From JBQCHF01 sp051954955 (lineage in GTDB: Bacteria > Actinomycetota > Actinomycetes > Motilibacterales > Motilibacteraceae), in the NCBI GenBank assembly GCA_051954955.1, contig JBQCHF010000181.1, positions 1 to 64,000 of the forward strand: a stretch of 64,000 nt of DNA, read 5' to 3'. Under the pieces are notes generated by a model, which did not search any database, was not told where the DNA came from, and saw only the letters and a program-made list of their open reading frames with translations. Position numbers and translations under genes: made by a program. Below are positions 25,844 through 34,832 of the stretch, in pieces; within the stretch, counting starts at the first letter, position 1; every line of letters starts with the position of its first letter.

Positions 25844-26205
25844 GTCGACGACCGCACGAGGTCGTCGGCCGGCTCGTCCCCCACCCGCCAGCCGCGCACC
25901 CGCCGCACCGCCTCCAGGGTGAGCACCGAGGCGACCGGCACCACCAGGAAGAACAGCAGCTCCTCCAGCGGGAGCCCGCCGGGCAGGGTCACCCCGAGCA
26001 TCTGCGCGGGGTCGAAGTGCCACTGGTCCCGCGCGATCGCGTAGAGGTCCCAGAGCACGAACACGACGACCACCGGTGCCAGCGTGAGCAGCAGCCGACG
26101 CCAGCGCGCGTAGACGCGGGTGCCGATCACCAGCTCCAACGGCAGCGTCCCGAGCAGGCAGAACACGAGCATGCCGACGTAGGCCAGGTGCCGGAGGGCG
26201 TGCAC
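25840..26205 (-). CDS. crtYc: Lycopene cyclase subunit CrtYc (heterodimeric type)
   Basis: 121 residues with three membrane helices: LVFCLLGTLPLEL, LLTLAPVVVVFVLWDLYAI, and a last helix carrying LPLEELLFFLVVP, the P-x-E-E motif of this cyclase family. It requires CrtYd, encoded immediately downstream with a 4-nt overlap. A two-subunit cyclase plus CruF-type hydratase is the gene set expected for a monocyclic carotenoid. GTG 26205 lies 16 nt past the stop of the upstream HTH gene, so all three may be co-transcribed. Confidence 0.88.
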   Translation of the reverse strand: MHALRHLAYVGMLVFCLLGTLPLELVIGTRVYARWRRLLLTLAPVVVVFVLWDLYAIARDQWHFDPAQMLGVTLPGGLPLEELLFFLVVPVASVLTLEAVRRVRGWRVGDEPADDLVRSST

Positions 26206-26221
26206 GACAGCAACCGGGGCG

Positions 26222-26575
26222 TCAGAAGGCGAGCGCCTGGGCCCGCCGGCGCACCTCGGTGCCGCGGTTCTCGGCGAGCGCGTCGGCCGGTGTGCCGGGC
26301 AGCGTGTCGTCCGGGGTGAACAGCCAGCGGACCGCCTCCTCGTCGGAGAAGCGGTTGTCCGCCAGCACCGTCAGCGTGCCGGCCAGGCCCTTGACCACCG
26401 CGCCCTCGCCGACCAGCCTCGCCGGCACGCTGAGCACGTTGCGCTCGCCGCGGCGCACGGCCACCAGCCCGCGCTCCTTGAGCAGCTGGCGGACCCGGGT
26501 GACGTCGATGCCGAGCCGCTCGGCGACGTCGGGCAGCGTGAGCCACGCGGGCACCAGCGTGTCGAGATCGTCCAC
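26222..26575 (-). CDS. Small HTH protein of the Rv2175c family
   Basis: 117 residues. An N-terminal winged-helix/MerR-like part (WLTLPDVAERLGIDVTRVRQLLKERGLVAVRRG) is followed by a C-terminal domain with LAGTLTVLADNRFSDEEAVRWLFTPDD, the arrangement of mycobacterial Rv2175c, a DNA-binding substrate of the neighbouring kinase PknL. A PASTA kinase lies 2.6 kb away here. GTG 26575 is 6 nt after a CAGGCT box. Regulation of the carotenoid cyclase operon immediately downstream is possible but unproven. Confidence 0.8.
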   Translation of the reverse strand: MDDLDTLVPAWLTLPDVAERLGIDVTRVRQLLKERGLVAVRRGERNVLSVPARLVGEGAVVKGLAGTLTVLADNRFSDEEAVRWLFTPDDTLPGTPADALAENRGTEVRRRAQALAF

Positions 26576-26612
26576 CCGGCCAGCCTGCCAGAACGTCTGC
26601 GCCGCTGCCCCT

Positions 26613-27815
26613 TCAGCCCTGCACCGCCGCACGCACCTGGACCCCCGGGTCGCTCAGCGCGGCGTCGTCCACCGCCGGGCCGAGCCCCTCGGAGCGCTCG
26701 ATCACCCGACGCGTCTGCACCACGTCGCGCGGCAGCCCGACGCCGACGGCCGCCACCAGCAGCGGCCCGGTCTCCGACGCGGCGTCGGAGAGACCGAAGG
26801 CGCACCAGCCCGCCTCGCTCTCCCGCCGCACCCAGCGCTGCGCCGCCGGCAGGTGCCCGACGCACTGCACGGTGCGCCCGAACTGGTCCGACCACACGTA
26901 GGGCAACGGGTCGTAGACGGCTTCCTGTCCCAGCAGCGACGCCGCGGCCACCTCCGGCGCGTGCAGCGCGGTGTCCCAGTGCTCGATGCGCAGGCGCCGT
27001 CCATAACGGCGGGACGGGAAGGACGCGCAGTCCCCCACCGCCACCACCCCGGCCATCGAGGCGCGCAGCCCCTCGTCGACCACCACCGCACCGGCGGCAT
27101 CGAGCTCCACCCCGCTGCCGGCCAGCCAGCCGGTGGCCGGCCGCACGCCGGTCGCCACCACGACGACGTCGGCCGCCAGCGGCTCACCGCCCTCCAGCCG
27201 CACCAGCCCGTCGTCGATGGCAGCGACCCGGGTGCCGGTCAGCAGCCGGACGCCGGCCTGCTCCCACCACGGCCGCGTCCGTGCCGCCAGCTCCCGCGGG
27301 AGCGCCCCGGCCAGCGGCTCGGCCAGCGCCTCCACCGCCACCACCTCGCAGCCGGCCGCGGCGGCCGCCGTGGCCACCTCGGCGCCGATCCACCCCGCGC
27401 CGACCACCACCACCGTGGCCCCGGCCACCAGCCGAGCGCGCAGGGCGAGGGCGTCGTCGAGGGTCCGGACGGTGACCGCGTGCGGCACCGGGGCCGGGCG
27501 GGCGCCCACGGCCAGGACCAGGCCGTCGAAGGCCAGCTCCCCCTCGCTCGTCTCCAGCGCGCCGGGGCGCAGGCCGGTGGCGCGGACCCCGGTGAGCAGC
27601 TGCACCCCCAGCTCGTCCAGGTCGACGTCGAGCCAGGGCTCCTCCTCCAGGCCGGCCAGCACCCCCTTGGACAGCGGCGGCCGGTCGTAGGGCCGGTACG
27701 GCTCGTCGCCGAGCAGCAGCAGCGGCCCCTCGTGCCCGAGCGCGCGCAACGCCCGGGCCGACTCGACCCCCGCCAGCCCGGCCCCCACGACGACCACGCG
27801 CCCGTCCCGCTCCAC
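26613..27815 (-). CDS. NAD(P)/FAD-dependent oxidoreductase (ferredoxin reductase-like)
   Basis: 400 residues. Two Rossmann motifs, VVVVGAGLAGVESARALRALG and VVVVGAGWIGAEVATAAAA, flank the active domain; YRPYDRPPLSKGVLAG and GVVAVGDCASFP are typical of putidaredoxin/rhodocoxin reductase-type flavoproteins. The C-terminal reductase domain contains YVWSDQFGRTVQCVG. It would pass electrons from NAD(P)H to a ferredoxin, but no ferredoxin gene is beside it. GTG 27815 lies 7 nt after a TAGGGT -10 box, indicating a leaderless start. It is divergent from the LysM gene. Confidence 0.85.
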   Translation of the reverse strand: MERDGRVVVVGAGLAGVESARALRALGHEGPLLLLGDEPYRPYDRPPLSKGVLAGLEEEPWLDVDLDELGVQLLTGVRATGLRPGALETSEGELAFDGLVLAVGARPAPVPHAVTVRTLDDALALRARLVAGATVVVVGAGWIGAEVATAAAAAGCEVVAVEALAEPLAGALPRELAARTRPWWEQAGVRLLTGTRVAAIDDGLVRLEGGEPLAADVVVVATGVRPATGWLAGSGVELDAAGAVVVDEGLRASMAGVVAVGDCASFPSRRYGRRLRIEHWDTALHAPEVAAASLLGQEAVYDPLPYVWSDQFGRTVQCVGHLPAAQRWVRRESEAGWCAFGLSDAASETGPLLVAAVGVGLPRDVVQTRRVIERSEGLGPAVDDAALSDPGVQVRAAVQG

Positions 27816-27898
27816 GTCCGGCACCCTACGCAGCCGCCCCCGGCGCCCGGCCGAGGGCGGGTGCGCTGAATTACACGACTGTTGTTCAAGTCCGCGTG

Positions 27899-27927
27899 GT
27901 GACAAACCGATCACCTGCACCGATAGT
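27899..27927 (+). promoter_or_regulatory. Promoter for the LysM/SLT gene
   Basis: A GTGACA -35-like hexamer (27899-27904), a 17-nt spacer and a GATAGT -10 hexamer (27922-27927) match the primary sigma consensus well for this genome. Predicted start is near 27934, leaving a 5' leader of about 118 nt before GTG 28052. A GGTGA/TCACC stem overlaps the -35 region. Confidence 0.5.
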
Positions 27928-28051
27928 CACTTCAGCACCACGTTTCACAGCAGCACCAGGAGCGGCGGCCCGGCCGTCGTCATCCGGCCCGAGACAGCGC
28001 CGCCGGGGGCTCGCCCGGAGCCTCGGCGTCACCGTGAGGAGCACCCGCACC

Positions 28052-29131
28052 GTGAGCATCCGGACCGACGACGGCTCCGCGACCAGACGCGACCGCGCCG
28101 CTCGTCCGACCACCCAGCCCCGGCACGCGACCGACGAAGCCCTCCCGCTGGCCGGCGAGCTGCGGGAGGGAGCCGCCGGCGCGGCCCGCGGAGCCGGCTC
28201 GGCGGTGCTGCTCACCGCCGTGGTGACCGCCGGCGCCCCCGGCTGGGCCTCGTACACGGTCAAGCCCGGCGACACGCTGTGGCAGATCGCCAAGGAGCAC
28301 CGCACCAGCGTCTCGGCGCTGGTGAAGGCCAACGGGCTGCAGGCCGACGGCAACCTCGTCGTGGCCGGCACCACCCTGCGGATCCCGCCGGCGTCGGGCA
28401 GCGCCGCGACCGACCACCGGCCCGCCCAGCACAAGCCGGCCACCAAGACCGCCCCGGTCCTGCACACCGTCGTGGCCGGGGACACCCTCTGGGACCTGGC
28501 CAAGACCCATCGCACCACGGTGGAGGCGCTGCGCGAGAGCAACCACCTGCGCAGCGACGTGCTGCAGCTCGGCACGGTGCTGCGGGTGGGCACCAGGACG
28601 GTCACCGTCACGCCCAAGCCGAGCCCGAAGCCGACGCAGCAGAGCAGCGCCACCAGCTTCGAGGGCCGCACCTACCCGACGGCCACCCTGCAGTCGGCGG
28701 CCCGCAACCGCGCCCGCCTGGCCGCGATGTCCCTCCCGAGCCGGGATCAGACCAGGTCGCTCATCGTCCGCACGGCGCGCGCCCGCGGCGTCGATCCCTC
28801 CCTGGCCCTGGCCATCGCCTGGCAGGAGTCGGGCTGGAGCATGCGGCACGTCTCGGTGGCCAACGCCATCGGCGTCATGCAGGTGGTCCCCTCCACCGGC
28901 CAGTGGGTGTCGAGCATCGTCGGGCGCCCGCTGGACCTGCTCGACCCCGAGGACAACGTGCTGGCCGGGGTCGTGCTGCTGCAGGTGCTCTCCGCGCAGA
29001 CCCACGACGCCACGCAGGTGGCGGCCGGCTACTACCAGGGCCTGGCCTCGGTCCGCTCCCGCGGCATGTACGACGACACCAAGCGCTACGTCGCCAACGT
29101 GCTGGCGCTCAAGGCCCGCTTCGCCGGCTGA
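28052..29131 (+). CDS. LysM-LysM-SLT cell-wall protein (lytic transglycosylase-like)
   Basis: 359 residues. A basic N-terminus is followed by a hydrophobic segment near residues 48-65 (AVLLTAVVTAGAPGWA), a probable signal sequence or anchor. Then come two LysM domains (YTVKPGDTLWQIAKEHRTSV and HTVVAGDTLWDLAKTHRTTV), a Pro/Ser/Lys linker, and a C-terminal SLT domain with the catalytic Glu in AWQESGW and IGVMQVVPSTG. It should bind and cleave peptidoglycan outside the cell. GTG 28052 has a GAGGAG site 10 nt upstream and lies downstream of the predicted transcription start, so it is preferred over earlier in-frame codons. Confidence 0.85.
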   Translation: MSIRTDDGSATRRDRAARPTTQPRHATDEALPLAGELREGAAGAARGAGSAVLLTAVVTAGAPGWASYTVKPGDTLWQIAKEHRTSVSALVKANGLQADGNLVVAGTTLRIPPASGSAATDHRPAQHKPATKTAPVLHTVVAGDTLWDLAKTHRTTVEALRESNHLRSDVLQLGTVLRVGTRTVTVTPKPSPKPTQQSSATSFEGRTYPTATLQSAARNRARLAAMSLPSRDQTRSLIVRTARARGVDPSLALAIAWQESGWSMRHVSVANAIGVMQVVPSTGQWVSSIVGRPLDLLDPEDNVLAGVVLLQVLSAQTHDATQVAAGYYQGLASVRSRGMYDDTKRYVANVLALKARFAG

Positions 29132-29192
29132 CCGCGGGCGCGGCGTCGCCAGCCTGCCGGGCGGCGGCGCGGCCCGACCGTAGACTCGCACC

Positions 29193-31106
29193 GTGGACAC
29201 GACCGTGCAGGACCCCCTCCTCGGGCGGCTCCTCGACGGTCGCTACCGCGTCCAGTCGCGCATCGCCAAGGGCGGGATGGCCAGCGTCTACCTCGCCGTG
29301 GACACCCGGCTGGACCGCACCGTGGCGGTCAAGGCGATGCACGCCGGGCTGGCCGCCGACGAGTCCTTCCGCTCCCGCTTCATCCGCGAGGCCAAGTCGG
29401 CCGCCCGCCTGTCGCACCCCAACGTCGTCGCCGTCTACGACCAGGGCACCGACGGCGACACCGTGTTCCTGGCCATGGAGCACGTCGAGGGCCGCACGCT
29501 GCGCGACCTGCTGCGCCAGCGCCGCCGGCTCACCCCGCGCCAGGCCATCGACGTCCTCGAGCCGGTGCTCGCGGCCCTCGGCGCCGCGCACCGGGCTGGT
29601 CTGGTGCACCGCGACGTCAAGCCCGAGAACGTGCTGCTGGCCGACGACGGCCGGATCAAGGTGGCCGACTTCGGCCTGGCCCGGGCGGTCACCGCCGCCA
29701 GCAGCGCCACCGCCACCCAGGGCATGCTCATCGGCACCGTCGCCTACCTCTCCCCCGAGCAGGTCGAGCGCGGGGTGGCCGACCCCCGCTCGGACGTCTA
29801 CGCCGCCGGCGTGCTGCTGTTCGAGATGCTCACCGGCAGCCAGCCCTTCGACGGCGAGTCGCCGATCCAGGTCGCCTACCAGCACGTGCACTCCGACGTC
29901 CCCGCCCCCAGCTCGCGGGTCCCCGGCCTGCCCGCCGCGCTGGACGACCTGGTCCGCCGCGCCACCAGCCGCGACCCGGACCAGCGCCCGGCCGACGCCG
30001 ACCGGATGCTGGCCGAGCTCTCCGCGGTGCACCGCGCGCTGCCGGACGAGGCCCTGGACGCGGCACCGGCCACCGCCGACACCCTGGTCGTGCCGCTGCC
30101 GGCCGGTGCCCCCGCACGCGCGGACGTCGCGCCCACCGCCGTCGTCGCCCAGCCCGGCCCCCGTGGCGACTCCGACGTGTCCGCCAGGGCCACCTCGGAC
30201 ACCGGAGCGCTGCCCGCCCCCCGGCGGCGCCGGCGCGGGGGGCTGATCGCGCTGCTGCTGGTGCTGCTGCTGGCGGTGGCCGGTGGGGTGGCCGGCTGGT
30301 ACCTCGGCGCGGGGCCGGGCGCCTACACCACCACCCCCGGCCTGCTGGGCCTCACCGAGCAGGCAGCCCAGGCCAAGCTCGAGGCGCAGGGGCTGCACAG
30401 CCGCACCGGCACGCCGGTCTTCTCCGAGACGGTGGCCGCCGGCAAGGTGGTCAGCACCGATCCCGACCCCGGCGCCAAGGTGCGCAAGAACGGCACCGTC
30501 ACCCTGGTGCTGAGCAAGGGCAAGGAGCGCTACGACGTCCCCGAGCTGGCCGGCAAACCGCTGGACCAGGCCAAGGCGGCGCTGTCGGACCTGCACCTGA
30601 CCGCCACGGTCACCCAGGCCTACGACGAGAAGGTGCCCTCCGGCACCGTCATCAGGACCGATCCCGACGCCGGCACCCCGCTCAAGCGGCGCGCGCCGGT
30701 CACCCTGGTGATCAGCAAGGGCCGCCAGCCGATCCCGGTCACCGACTGGACCGGCAAGCCCGCCGACCAGGCCACCGCCGACCTGCAGGGCAAGGGCTTG
30801 AAGGTGGTCACCCGGCAGGACTACAGCGAGACGGTGCCGGCCGGCAGCGTCATCTCCCAGTCCCCGACCGACGGCACGCTCTACCGCGGCGACACCGTCA
30901 CCCTGGTGGTCAGCCAGGGCCCGCCGCTGGTCCAGGTGCCCGACGTGCGGGACATGAAGGCCTCCGAGGCGCGCAAGATCCTGGAGAGGGCCGGCTTCCA
31001 GGTGGAGCAGCGCGGCACGCGCATCCTGGACCGGGTGCTCGGCCAGTCGCCCGGTGCCGGGGAGAAGGCGCCCAAGGGCTCGGTCGTGACCATCACGACC
31101 ATCTGA
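29193..31106 (+). CDS. PASTA-domain Ser/Thr protein kinase
   Basis: 637 residues. The kinase domain occupies about 10-280: glycine loop IAKGGMASVY, Lys47 in VAVKAMH, HRDVKPENVLL (Asp141), DFGLA (Asp159). A Pro/Ala-rich linker and one membrane helix near 345-370 (LIALLLVLLLAVAGGVAGW) precede four extracellular PASTA repeats to the end. PASTA domains bind muropeptides, so this is a cell-wall-responsive kinase of the PknB type, standing at the genomic position of pknL. GTG 29193 is 6 nt after TAGACT (29181-29186), a leaderless arrangement. The upstream LysM/SLT enzyme is a plausible functional partner. Confidence 0.95.
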   Translation: MDTTVQDPLLGRLLDGRYRVQSRIAKGGMASVYLAVDTRLDRTVAVKAMHAGLAADESFRSRFIREAKSAARLSHPNVVAVYDQGTDGDTVFLAMEHVEGRTLRDLLRQRRRLTPRQAIDVLEPVLAALGAAHRAGLVHRDVKPENVLLADDGRIKVADFGLARAVTAASSATATQGMLIGTVAYLSPEQVERGVADPRSDVYAAGVLLFEMLTGSQPFDGESPIQVAYQHVHSDVPAPSSRVPGLPAALDDLVRRATSRDPDQRPADADRMLAELSAVHRALPDEALDAAPATADTLVVPLPAGAPARADVAPTAVVAQPGPRGDSDVSARATSDTGALPAPRRRRRGGLIALLLVLLLAVAGGVAGWYLGAGPGAYTTTPGLLGLTEQAAQAKLEAQGLHSRTGTPVFSETVAAGKVVSTDPDPGAKVRKNGTVTLVLSKGKERYDVPELAGKPLDQAKAALSDLHLTATVTQAYDEKVPSGTVIRTDPDAGTPLKRRAPVTLVISKGRQPIPVTDWTGKPADQATADLQGKGLKVVTRQDYSETVPAGSVISQSPTDGTLYRGDTVTLVVSQGPPLVQVPDVRDMKASEARKILERAGFQVEQRGTRILDRVLGQSPGAGEKAPKGSVVTITTI

Positions 31107-31181
31107 CCGCCCCCTCCACCGGGGCTGGACAAGGCCCTCCCCGCGCACCGACGACGCCTCCGGCTCTGGGAGGATGGCTGC

Positions 31182-32063
31182 GTGCCGCCGCGTCGTCCCA
31201 GCCCCGTCGGGGTCCACGTCCCCGTCGCCGGCGGCCTGGCCAGCGCAGGCCTGGCCTACGCCGACGCCGTGGGTGCCGAGACCGTGCAGGTCTTCGTCGG
31301 CAACCCGCGCGGCTGGGCCACCCCGGCCGGCGACCCGGCCCAGGACGAGCGGTTCCGCACCGACTGCGCCACCCGGAAGATCCCGGCGTTCGTGCACGCC
31401 CCCTACCTGGTCAACCTCGGCAGCCCCACCGCGAACACCCTCGAGCGCAGCATCGCCTCGGTGCGGCACTCGCTCGAGCGGGGCGCGGCGATCGGCGCCC
31501 GCGGGGTCGTCGTGCACACCGGATCCTCGGTCACCGGCGGGGATCGTGCGGTTGCCCTCAAGCAGGTGCGCGAGGGGCTGCTGCCGCTGCTGCAGGAGCT
31601 CGACGCCCGCGCCGCCGACGGCCCGGTGCCGGACCTGCTGCTCGAGCCGACCGCGGGGCAGGGGCAGTCGCTGTGCGCCACGGTGGACGAGCTCGGCCCC
31701 TACCTCGAGGCCCTCGACGCCCACCCGCGGGTCGGCATCTGCCTGGACACCTGCCACGCCTTTGCCGCCGGGCACGACCTCGCCGCCCCCGGTGGGCTCA
31801 AGCGCACCCTGGACCGCCTGGTCAAGGTGGCCGGGCGCGGTCGGCTGCGCCTGGTGCACGCCAACGACAGCAAGGACGTCTGCGGCGCCGCCAAGGACCG
31901 GCACGAGCGCATCGGTCACGGCAAGATCGGCGAGCCGGCCTTCGCCGAGCTGTTCCGGCATCCTGCGATGCGCGGGGTCCCGGTGGTCCTGGAGACCCCC
32001 GGCAAGCACGCCGAGCACAGCGAGGACATCGCCCGGCTCAAGTCGTTGCGTGATGGCGCGTGA
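31182..32063 (+). CDS. nfo: Endonuclease IV-type AP endonuclease
   Basis: 293 residues, TIM-barrel AP endonuclease 2 family. Metal-site blocks: PAFVHAPYLVNLGSP, GVVVHTGSS, DLLLEPTAGQG, VGICLDTCHAFAAGHD, LRLVHANDSKD, and HERIGHGKIG. It cleaves abasic sites in DNA repair using Zn2+. GTG 31182 lies 6 nt after GAGGAT, which resembles the leaderless -10 placement elsewhere in the window but could also act as a GGAGG ribosome binding site. The 3' end overlaps the transporter start. Confidence 0.9.
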   Translation: MPPRRPSPVGVHVPVAGGLASAGLAYADAVGAETVQVFVGNPRGWATPAGDPAQDERFRTDCATRKIPAFVHAPYLVNLGSPTANTLERSIASVRHSLERGAAIGARGVVVHTGSSVTGGDRAVALKQVREGLLPLLQELDARAADGPVPDLLLEPTAGQGQSLCATVDELGPYLEALDAHPRVGICLDTCHAFAAGHDLAAPGGLKRTLDRLVKVAGRGRLRLVHANDSKDVCGAAKDRHERIGHGKIGEPAFAELFRHPAMRGVPVVLETPGKHAEHSEDIARLKSLRDGA

Positions 32064-33006
32064 GGCCACCCAGGACCGCGGCGTGAAGGCGCTCGCCGGC
32101 GCCCGCTCCAGCACCGCCGCCGTCCTCGCCCTGCTCGCCGTCACCGCCGCCTGGGGCTCGACGTTCGTCATGCTCAAGGGCGTCGTCACCCGGGTGCCGG
32201 TGCCGGACTTCCTCGCCGTCCGGTTCGTGCTGGCCGGGCTGGTGCTGTTCGCGCTGCAGCCGCGCGCGGTGGCCCGGCTCTCCCCCGCCGCCCGCCGCCG
32301 GGGGGTCGTGCTCGGCGCGGTCTACGGGGTCGCGCAGATCCTGCAGACCGTAGGCCTGGAGCACACCAGCGCCTCGGTGTCCGGCTTCATCACCGGCATG
32401 TACGTCGTGTTCACCCCGCTGCTGGGCGCCCTGGTGCTGCGCCAGCGGCTGGGCCGGATGGTGTGGGTGGCCGTGGCCGCCTCCACCCTCGGCGTCGCGA
32501 TGCTCTCGCTGCGCGGGCTCGCCATCGGCCCCGGCGAGCTGCTCACGCTGGCCTCGGCGGTGCTCTACGCCGTGCACATCCTCGGTCTGGGCGCGTGGAC
32601 CACCAGCGAGGACGCCTTCGGGCTGTCGGTGGTGCAGATGGGCACGATCAGCCTGGTCTGCGCGCTGGGCGCGGTGCCCGGCGGCATCACGCTGCCCTCC
32701 ACCGGGGCGGACTGGGCGGTGCTGGTGTTCATGGCCCTGGTGGCCGGCGCCTTCGCGCTGGTGGTGCAGACCTGGGCGCAGGCGCACCTGGCCCCCACCC
32801 GGGCGGCGATCATCATGTCGATGGAGCCGGTGTGGGCGGCCACCTTCGCGGTGCTGCTCGGCGGCGAGCAGCTCGGCCTGCGCACCGTCCTCGGCGGCGC
32901 GCTCGTCGTCGCCGCGATGTACCTGGTCGAGCTCGGCCCGCGCACCCCGGCCGAGCCGGACGTGGCCGAGGAGGTCGGCTCGGTCACCCACGTCGGCCCG
33001 GTGTAG
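32053..33006 (+). CDS. EamA/DMT-family transporter
   Basis: 317 residues with ten predicted helices in two EamA halves: AVTAAWGSTFVMLKGVV at the start of the first, and AFALVVQTWAQAHLAPTRAAIIMSMEPVWAATFAVLLGGE (split motif) at the end of the second. Family members export amino acids or metabolites. ATG 32053 overlaps the nfo end by 11 nt, so translation is probably coupled. Substrate unknown. Confidence 0.88.
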   Translation: MAREATQDRGVKALAGARSSTAAVLALLAVTAAWGSTFVMLKGVVTRVPVPDFLAVRFVLAGLVLFALQPRAVARLSPAARRRGVVLGAVYGVAQILQTVGLEHTSASVSGFITGMYVVFTPLLGALVLRQRLGRMVWVAVAASTLGVAMLSLRGLAIGPGELLTLASAVLYAVHILGLGAWTTSEDAFGLSVVQMGTISLVCALGAVPGGITLPSTGADWAVLVFMALVAGAFALVVQTWAQAHLAPTRAAIIMSMEPVWAATFAVLLGGEQLGLRTVLGGALVVAAMYLVELGPRTPAEPDVAEEVGSVTHVGPV

Positions 33007-33021
33007 GAGCTGATCGAGACC

Positions 33022-33513
33022 GTGAGCGTCGATCCCACCCCGAACGAGGTGGACCCCGCGCTGTGGGCGGCGCTGCCGCGCAAGCGGGTCGCGGCCGGGC
33101 TCGTGGTCCTGGACGACGCCGGTCGGGTGCTCATGGTCGAGCCCACCTACAAGCCCGGCTGGGAGGTGCCCGGGGGCGTGGTGGAGGCGAACGAGTCCCC
33201 GCGCGCGGCCGCGGCGCGCGAGGCCGAGGAGGAGCTGGGGCTCGACGTCGAGGTCGGGCGGCTGCTGGTGGTGGACTACGTGCCCGCCGGGCGACGCCCC
33301 GACGACGGCCTGATGCTCCTCTACGCCTGCAGCCCGGTGGACGAACGCCGGATCGTGCTGGCGCAGGACGAGCTGCGCTCGTGGCACTGGTGCGACCACG
33401 ACGCGCTGCTGGAGCGGACCACCCCGTTCATGGCCCGCCGGGTGCTGGCCGGGCTGGCCGCGCTGGCCGACGGCGGGGTGCGCGAGCTGGTGGAGGGGCA
33501 CGAGCTGGCGTGA
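33022..33513 (+). CDS. NUDIX hydrolase
   Basis: 163 residues. The Nudix box is complete, from GGVVEANESPRAAAAREAEE to ELGLDV, with the G-x5-E-x7-R-E-U-x-E-E-x-G-U spacing. Upstream WEVPGG and downstream YVPAGRRPDDGLMLLY agree. It hydrolyses a nucleoside diphosphate linked to an unknown group. It starts 16 nt after the transporter stop, consistent with an nfo-eamA-nudix transcript. Confidence 0.9.
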   Translation: MSVDPTPNEVDPALWAALPRKRVAAGLVVLDDAGRVLMVEPTYKPGWEVPGGVVEANESPRAAAAREAEEELGLDVEVGRLLVVDYVPAGRRPDDGLMLLYACSPVDERRIVLAQDELRSWHWCDHDALLERTTPFMARRVLAGLAALADGGVRELVEGHELA

Positions 33514-33522
33514 GCCGCTGAC

Positions 33523-34770
33523 TCAGCGCGGCACGAGCCGGTGCCCGTCCGCCCCGCGCCACTCCACCAGCACCACCGTGGCGTCGTCCTGCAAGTCGCC
33601 GCGCTGGTGGGCCAGCACCGAGTGCATGAGCCGACGCAGCGTCTCGGGCACCGACCGGCCGGCCGCCTCCTCGCGCACCAGCATCTCCGCCAGACGGTCG
33701 GTCCCGAAGAACTCGCCGTCGAGGTCCCGGGCCTCCACGACGCCGTCGCTGTGCAGCACGATGCGGTCGCCCGGTTCCAGCCGCTCCTCCCCGACGACCG
33801 GCTCGATCAATCCCAGGCCCAGCGGCGGGCCCTCGACCGCATCGAGCATCCGCACCACCCGGCCGTGCCGCACGACCAGCGCCGGCGGGTGCCCGGCGGT
33901 GGCCCACCGCCACATCCCGCGCTCCAGGTCGAGCTCGCCGACGACCGCGGTCACGAACGACTCCCCGCCGAAGGTCGCCTCCAGGTGCTTGTCCATGCTG
34001 CGTACGGTGTCGACCAGCTCCAGCCCGGCCCGGCGGGCGTTGCGCAGCGCCCCGACCGCCACGATGGACAGCAGCGCGGCCTCCATGCCGGGACCCATCG
34101 CGTCGAGGATCGCCACGTGCGCGACCCCGCTCTGGAGCGAGTAGTCGAAGCTGTCCCCCGCCACCTCGTAGGACGGCACCAGGATCCCGGAGATCACCAC
34201 CTCGTCGGTGGCCACGGTGAGCGGCGGGAGCTGGGTCCACTGCAGCTCGGCGGGCACGGTGAGCGGGATGCGCCGCCGCGCCCGCTCCAGCACATCGCCG
34301 TAGCGGGTCCTGGTCTGGAGCAGCTCGGCGACCAACGAGGCCAACGAGGTGAACGCCGCCACCGCCTCGGCGTCAGGGCCCACCGTGTGCGGGAGGACGA
34401 CCTGCAGCACCCCGAGCCGGTCGGTGCTGTCGACCACCGGCACCCAGAGCACCCCATCCTGGTCGCTCGCGCCCCACTGGCTGGCGACCTCGGAGAAGGC
34501 CCGGCCAGCCAGCGTCCCCTCCACCGGCACCGCTGACGCCTCGGCAGCGTGCTCGGGCACCGGCGGGCGCGAGCCGTCACCGAGGGACACCAGGAGCGAC
34601 TGGTCGTAGTCGACGACGTGGATCGCGCAGCGCAGCGCCCCCAGGCCCCGGGCGGCGGCGGCCACCAGGCGAGGGATGTCGTCGGGCCCGGCCAGGTGCG
34701 ACTCGGCGAGGAGCCGGCGCAGCACCTCCCCCACCGCCTGGCCGCCCGGGCGGGCGAAGCCCTCAGGCAT
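33523..34770 (-). CDS. GAF-SpoIIE/PP2C-type protein phosphatase
   Basis: 415 residues. Residues about 30-170 form a GAF-like sensor domain. The rest is a SpoIIE/RsbU-type PP2C phosphatase: GDSFDYSLQSGVAHVAILDAMGPG-like metal motif near 205-228, GMWRWATAGHPPALVV, GDRIVLHSDGVVEARD, and QRGDLQDDATVVLVEW. These residues bind Mn2+. Such phosphatases usually act on anti-anti-sigma factors; no STAS or RsbW gene is adjacent. ATG 34770 has a GGGAG site 6 nt upstream; an in-frame ATG at 34809 is an alternative. It is convergent with the NUDIX gene. Confidence 0.88.
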   Translation of the reverse strand: MPEGFARPGGQAVGEVLRRLLAESHLAGPDDIPRLVAAAARGLGALRCAIHVVDYDQSLLVSLGDGSRPPVPEHAAEASAVPVEGTLAGRAFSEVASQWGASDQDGVLWVPVVDSTDRLGVLQVVLPHTVGPDAEAVAAFTSLASLVAELLQTRTRYGDVLERARRRIPLTVPAELQWTQLPPLTVATDEVVISGILVPSYEVAGDSFDYSLQSGVAHVAILDAMGPGMEAALLSIVAVGALRNARRAGLELVDTVRSMDKHLEATFGGESFVTAVVGELDLERGMWRWATAGHPPALVVRHGRVVRMLDAVEGPPLGLGLIEPVVGEERLEPGDRIVLHSDGVVEARDLDGEFFGTDRLAEMLVREEAAGRSVPETLRRLMHSVLAHQRGDLQDDATVVLVEWRGADGHRLVPR

Positions 34771-34832
34771 CGGGTCTCCCTCCGGCAGATCGGTCCCCCA
34801 CACCCCCATGTGTCCGGCGACCCCTCCCCGAT

